DNA from: a bacterium
GTDB taxonomy: Bacteria; Krumholzibacteriota; Krumholzibacteria; LZORAL124-64-63
Length of the DNA stretch: 5,199 nt
Direction of reading: 5' to 3'
Assembly: GCA_021767885.1 (NCBI GenBank)
Contig: JAASSM010000191.1
Location: 1 to 5,199 of the forward strand
The notes beneath the pieces are model-generated. The model was not told the DNA's origin, ran no database searches, and was given only the letters and a program-made list of their open reading frames with translations. The position numbers and the translations under genes were made by a program. Positions 4,704 through 5,199 of this stretch are shown in pieces (the stretch's first letter is position 1; every line of letters begins with the position of its first letter).

Positions 4704-5199
4704 TCAGGCGGCCTCCCGCCGGAAACTCCAGACCGCCAGGGCGAGGGTGACCACGGTCCAGCCGGCGAGGGCGGTGAGCATCCCCGCGCTCTCGGCGAGG
4801 CCGTGGCCCCGGCCGATCATGCCGTGCAGGACGGTGATGGCCTGCCCGGTGGGCAGGGCCCGGCCGAGGGTCTGCATGAACTCCGGCACCACCTCCAGTG
4901 GCCACCACAGCCCGCCGAGGGCCGGCATTCCCAGCCCCAGCACCATGCCCAGCCCGTCGGCCTGCCCGCCCGACCGCGCCATGGTCCCCAGCAGGAGGCC
5001 CGCCGCGGCGCTGAAGGCCACGAACAGCAGCATCACCAGGGCCAGGGTCGCCGGACTGGGGCCGTAATCGATCCCGAACCAGATGGTATTGATGGTCAGC
5101 AGCAGACCGCCCTGGACCACGCCGATCACCATGCCGGCGAGGAAGAAGCCCATCATCAGGTCACCGGTGCTGGCGTGGGAGATGCGCAGGCGATCCAGG
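4704..5199 (-). CDS. ABC-2 type transporter permease, C-terminal part (gene continues beyond the window)
   Basis: The reading frame stays open to the right edge, so this is the last 164 residues of a longer gene. The ATG at 5156 is an internal Met, not the start. The first visible residues, LDRLRISHASTGDLMMG, match the cytoplasmic 'RLR..P.s..e.l.Gk' segment of ABC-2 permeases that precedes a membrane helix. Hydrophobic segments lie at about 16-39, 50-72, 83-101 and 138-159. A typical short amphipathic loop WWPLEVVPEFMQTLGRALPT (98-117) sits between the last two, and the chain ends in a basic tail (SFRREAA). The protein would lie in the inner membrane and export a substrate together with a separate ATPase, probably encoded just upstream and outside the window. 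The substrate cannot be told. Proximity to heptose genes is not evidence for LPS export, because the DUF3467 gene lies between on the other strand. Confidence 0.88.
   Translation of the reverse strand, partial: LDRLRISHASTGDLMMGFFLAGMVIGVVQGGLLLTINTIWFGIDYGPSPATLALVMLLFVAFSAAAGLLLGTMARSGGQADGLGMVLGLGMPALGGLWWPLEVVPEFMQTLGRALPTGQAITVLHGMIGRGHGLAESAGMLTALAGWTVVTLALAVWSFRREAA

Noticed and set aside
4707..4720. GGCGG-CCTC-CCGCC hairpin just after the DUF3467 stop as a terminator.
   Set aside because: Only five base pairs, no T-tract on the plus strand, and it lies inside the permease coding sequence.
3389..4750. A 453-codon plus-strand open frame spanning the heptose kinase in antisense and the DUF3467 region.
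   Set aside because: It is antisense to a clear PfkB kinase, out of frame with the DUF3467 gene, and Arg/Pro/Ala-rich without recognisable motifs, which is typical of GC-rich shadow frames.

Overview
This is a GC-rich window of ordinary chromosomal coding sequence. It probably comes from a Gram-negative, LPS-making bacterium. The two ADP-heptose enzymes imply a heptose-containing surface polysaccharide, and a TCA-cycle succinate-CoA ligase is present. GTG starts with strong Shine-Dalgarno sites are common. The separate (unfused) heptose kinase and adenylyltransferase, a COG2403-type GTPase, a DUF3467 protein and the SucC sequence type would fit a high-GC lineage around the FCB group (Gemmatimonadota, Eisenbacteria or Krumholzibacteriota-like). 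That placement is inference and no marker gene in the window settles it. I saw no mobile element, CRISPR array, tRNA or rRNA.

Layout. Almost everything is on the minus strand, so transcription runs from high to low coordinates. From the right edge: the 3' part of an ABC-2 type transporter permease (4704-5199, minus, open at the edge). It ends tail-to-tail, 6 bases apart, with a small plus-strand DUF3467 gene (4374-4697). A 193-base divergent intergenic region (4181-4373) follows. It carries a good sigma70-type promoter facing left, which drives the heptose-7-phosphate kinase gene (3200-4180) and, 2 bases after its stop, the heptose-1-phosphate adenylyltransferase gene (2706-3197). After 95 bases with a GC-rich hairpin comes a 439-residue P-loop protein of the COG2403 / 'cyclic 2,3-diphosphoglycerate synthase' family (1291-2610). 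Next are two perfect 11-bp hairpins (1251-1274 and 1196-1221), the second with a T6 tract on the minus strand. Last is the succinate-CoA ligase beta gene sucC (about 18-1160), followed at the left edge by a ribosome binding site and probable GTG start of a further gene, presumably sucD.

How they work together. The kinase and adenylyltransferase are consecutive-branch enzymes of ADP-L-glycero-D-manno-heptose synthesis and are almost certainly co-translated. SucC with SucD catalyses the substrate-level phosphorylation step of the TCA cycle. The COG2403 protein lies between these two units and may share the heptose transcript, but its role in bacteria is not established. The most interesting non-coding signal is the terminator just upstream of sucC: a candidate sucC promoter overlaps it, so the same DNA could stop upstream transcripts and let sucC's own transcripts pass. 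No clearly new system was found. The COG2403 gene next to the heptose genes is the best lead.
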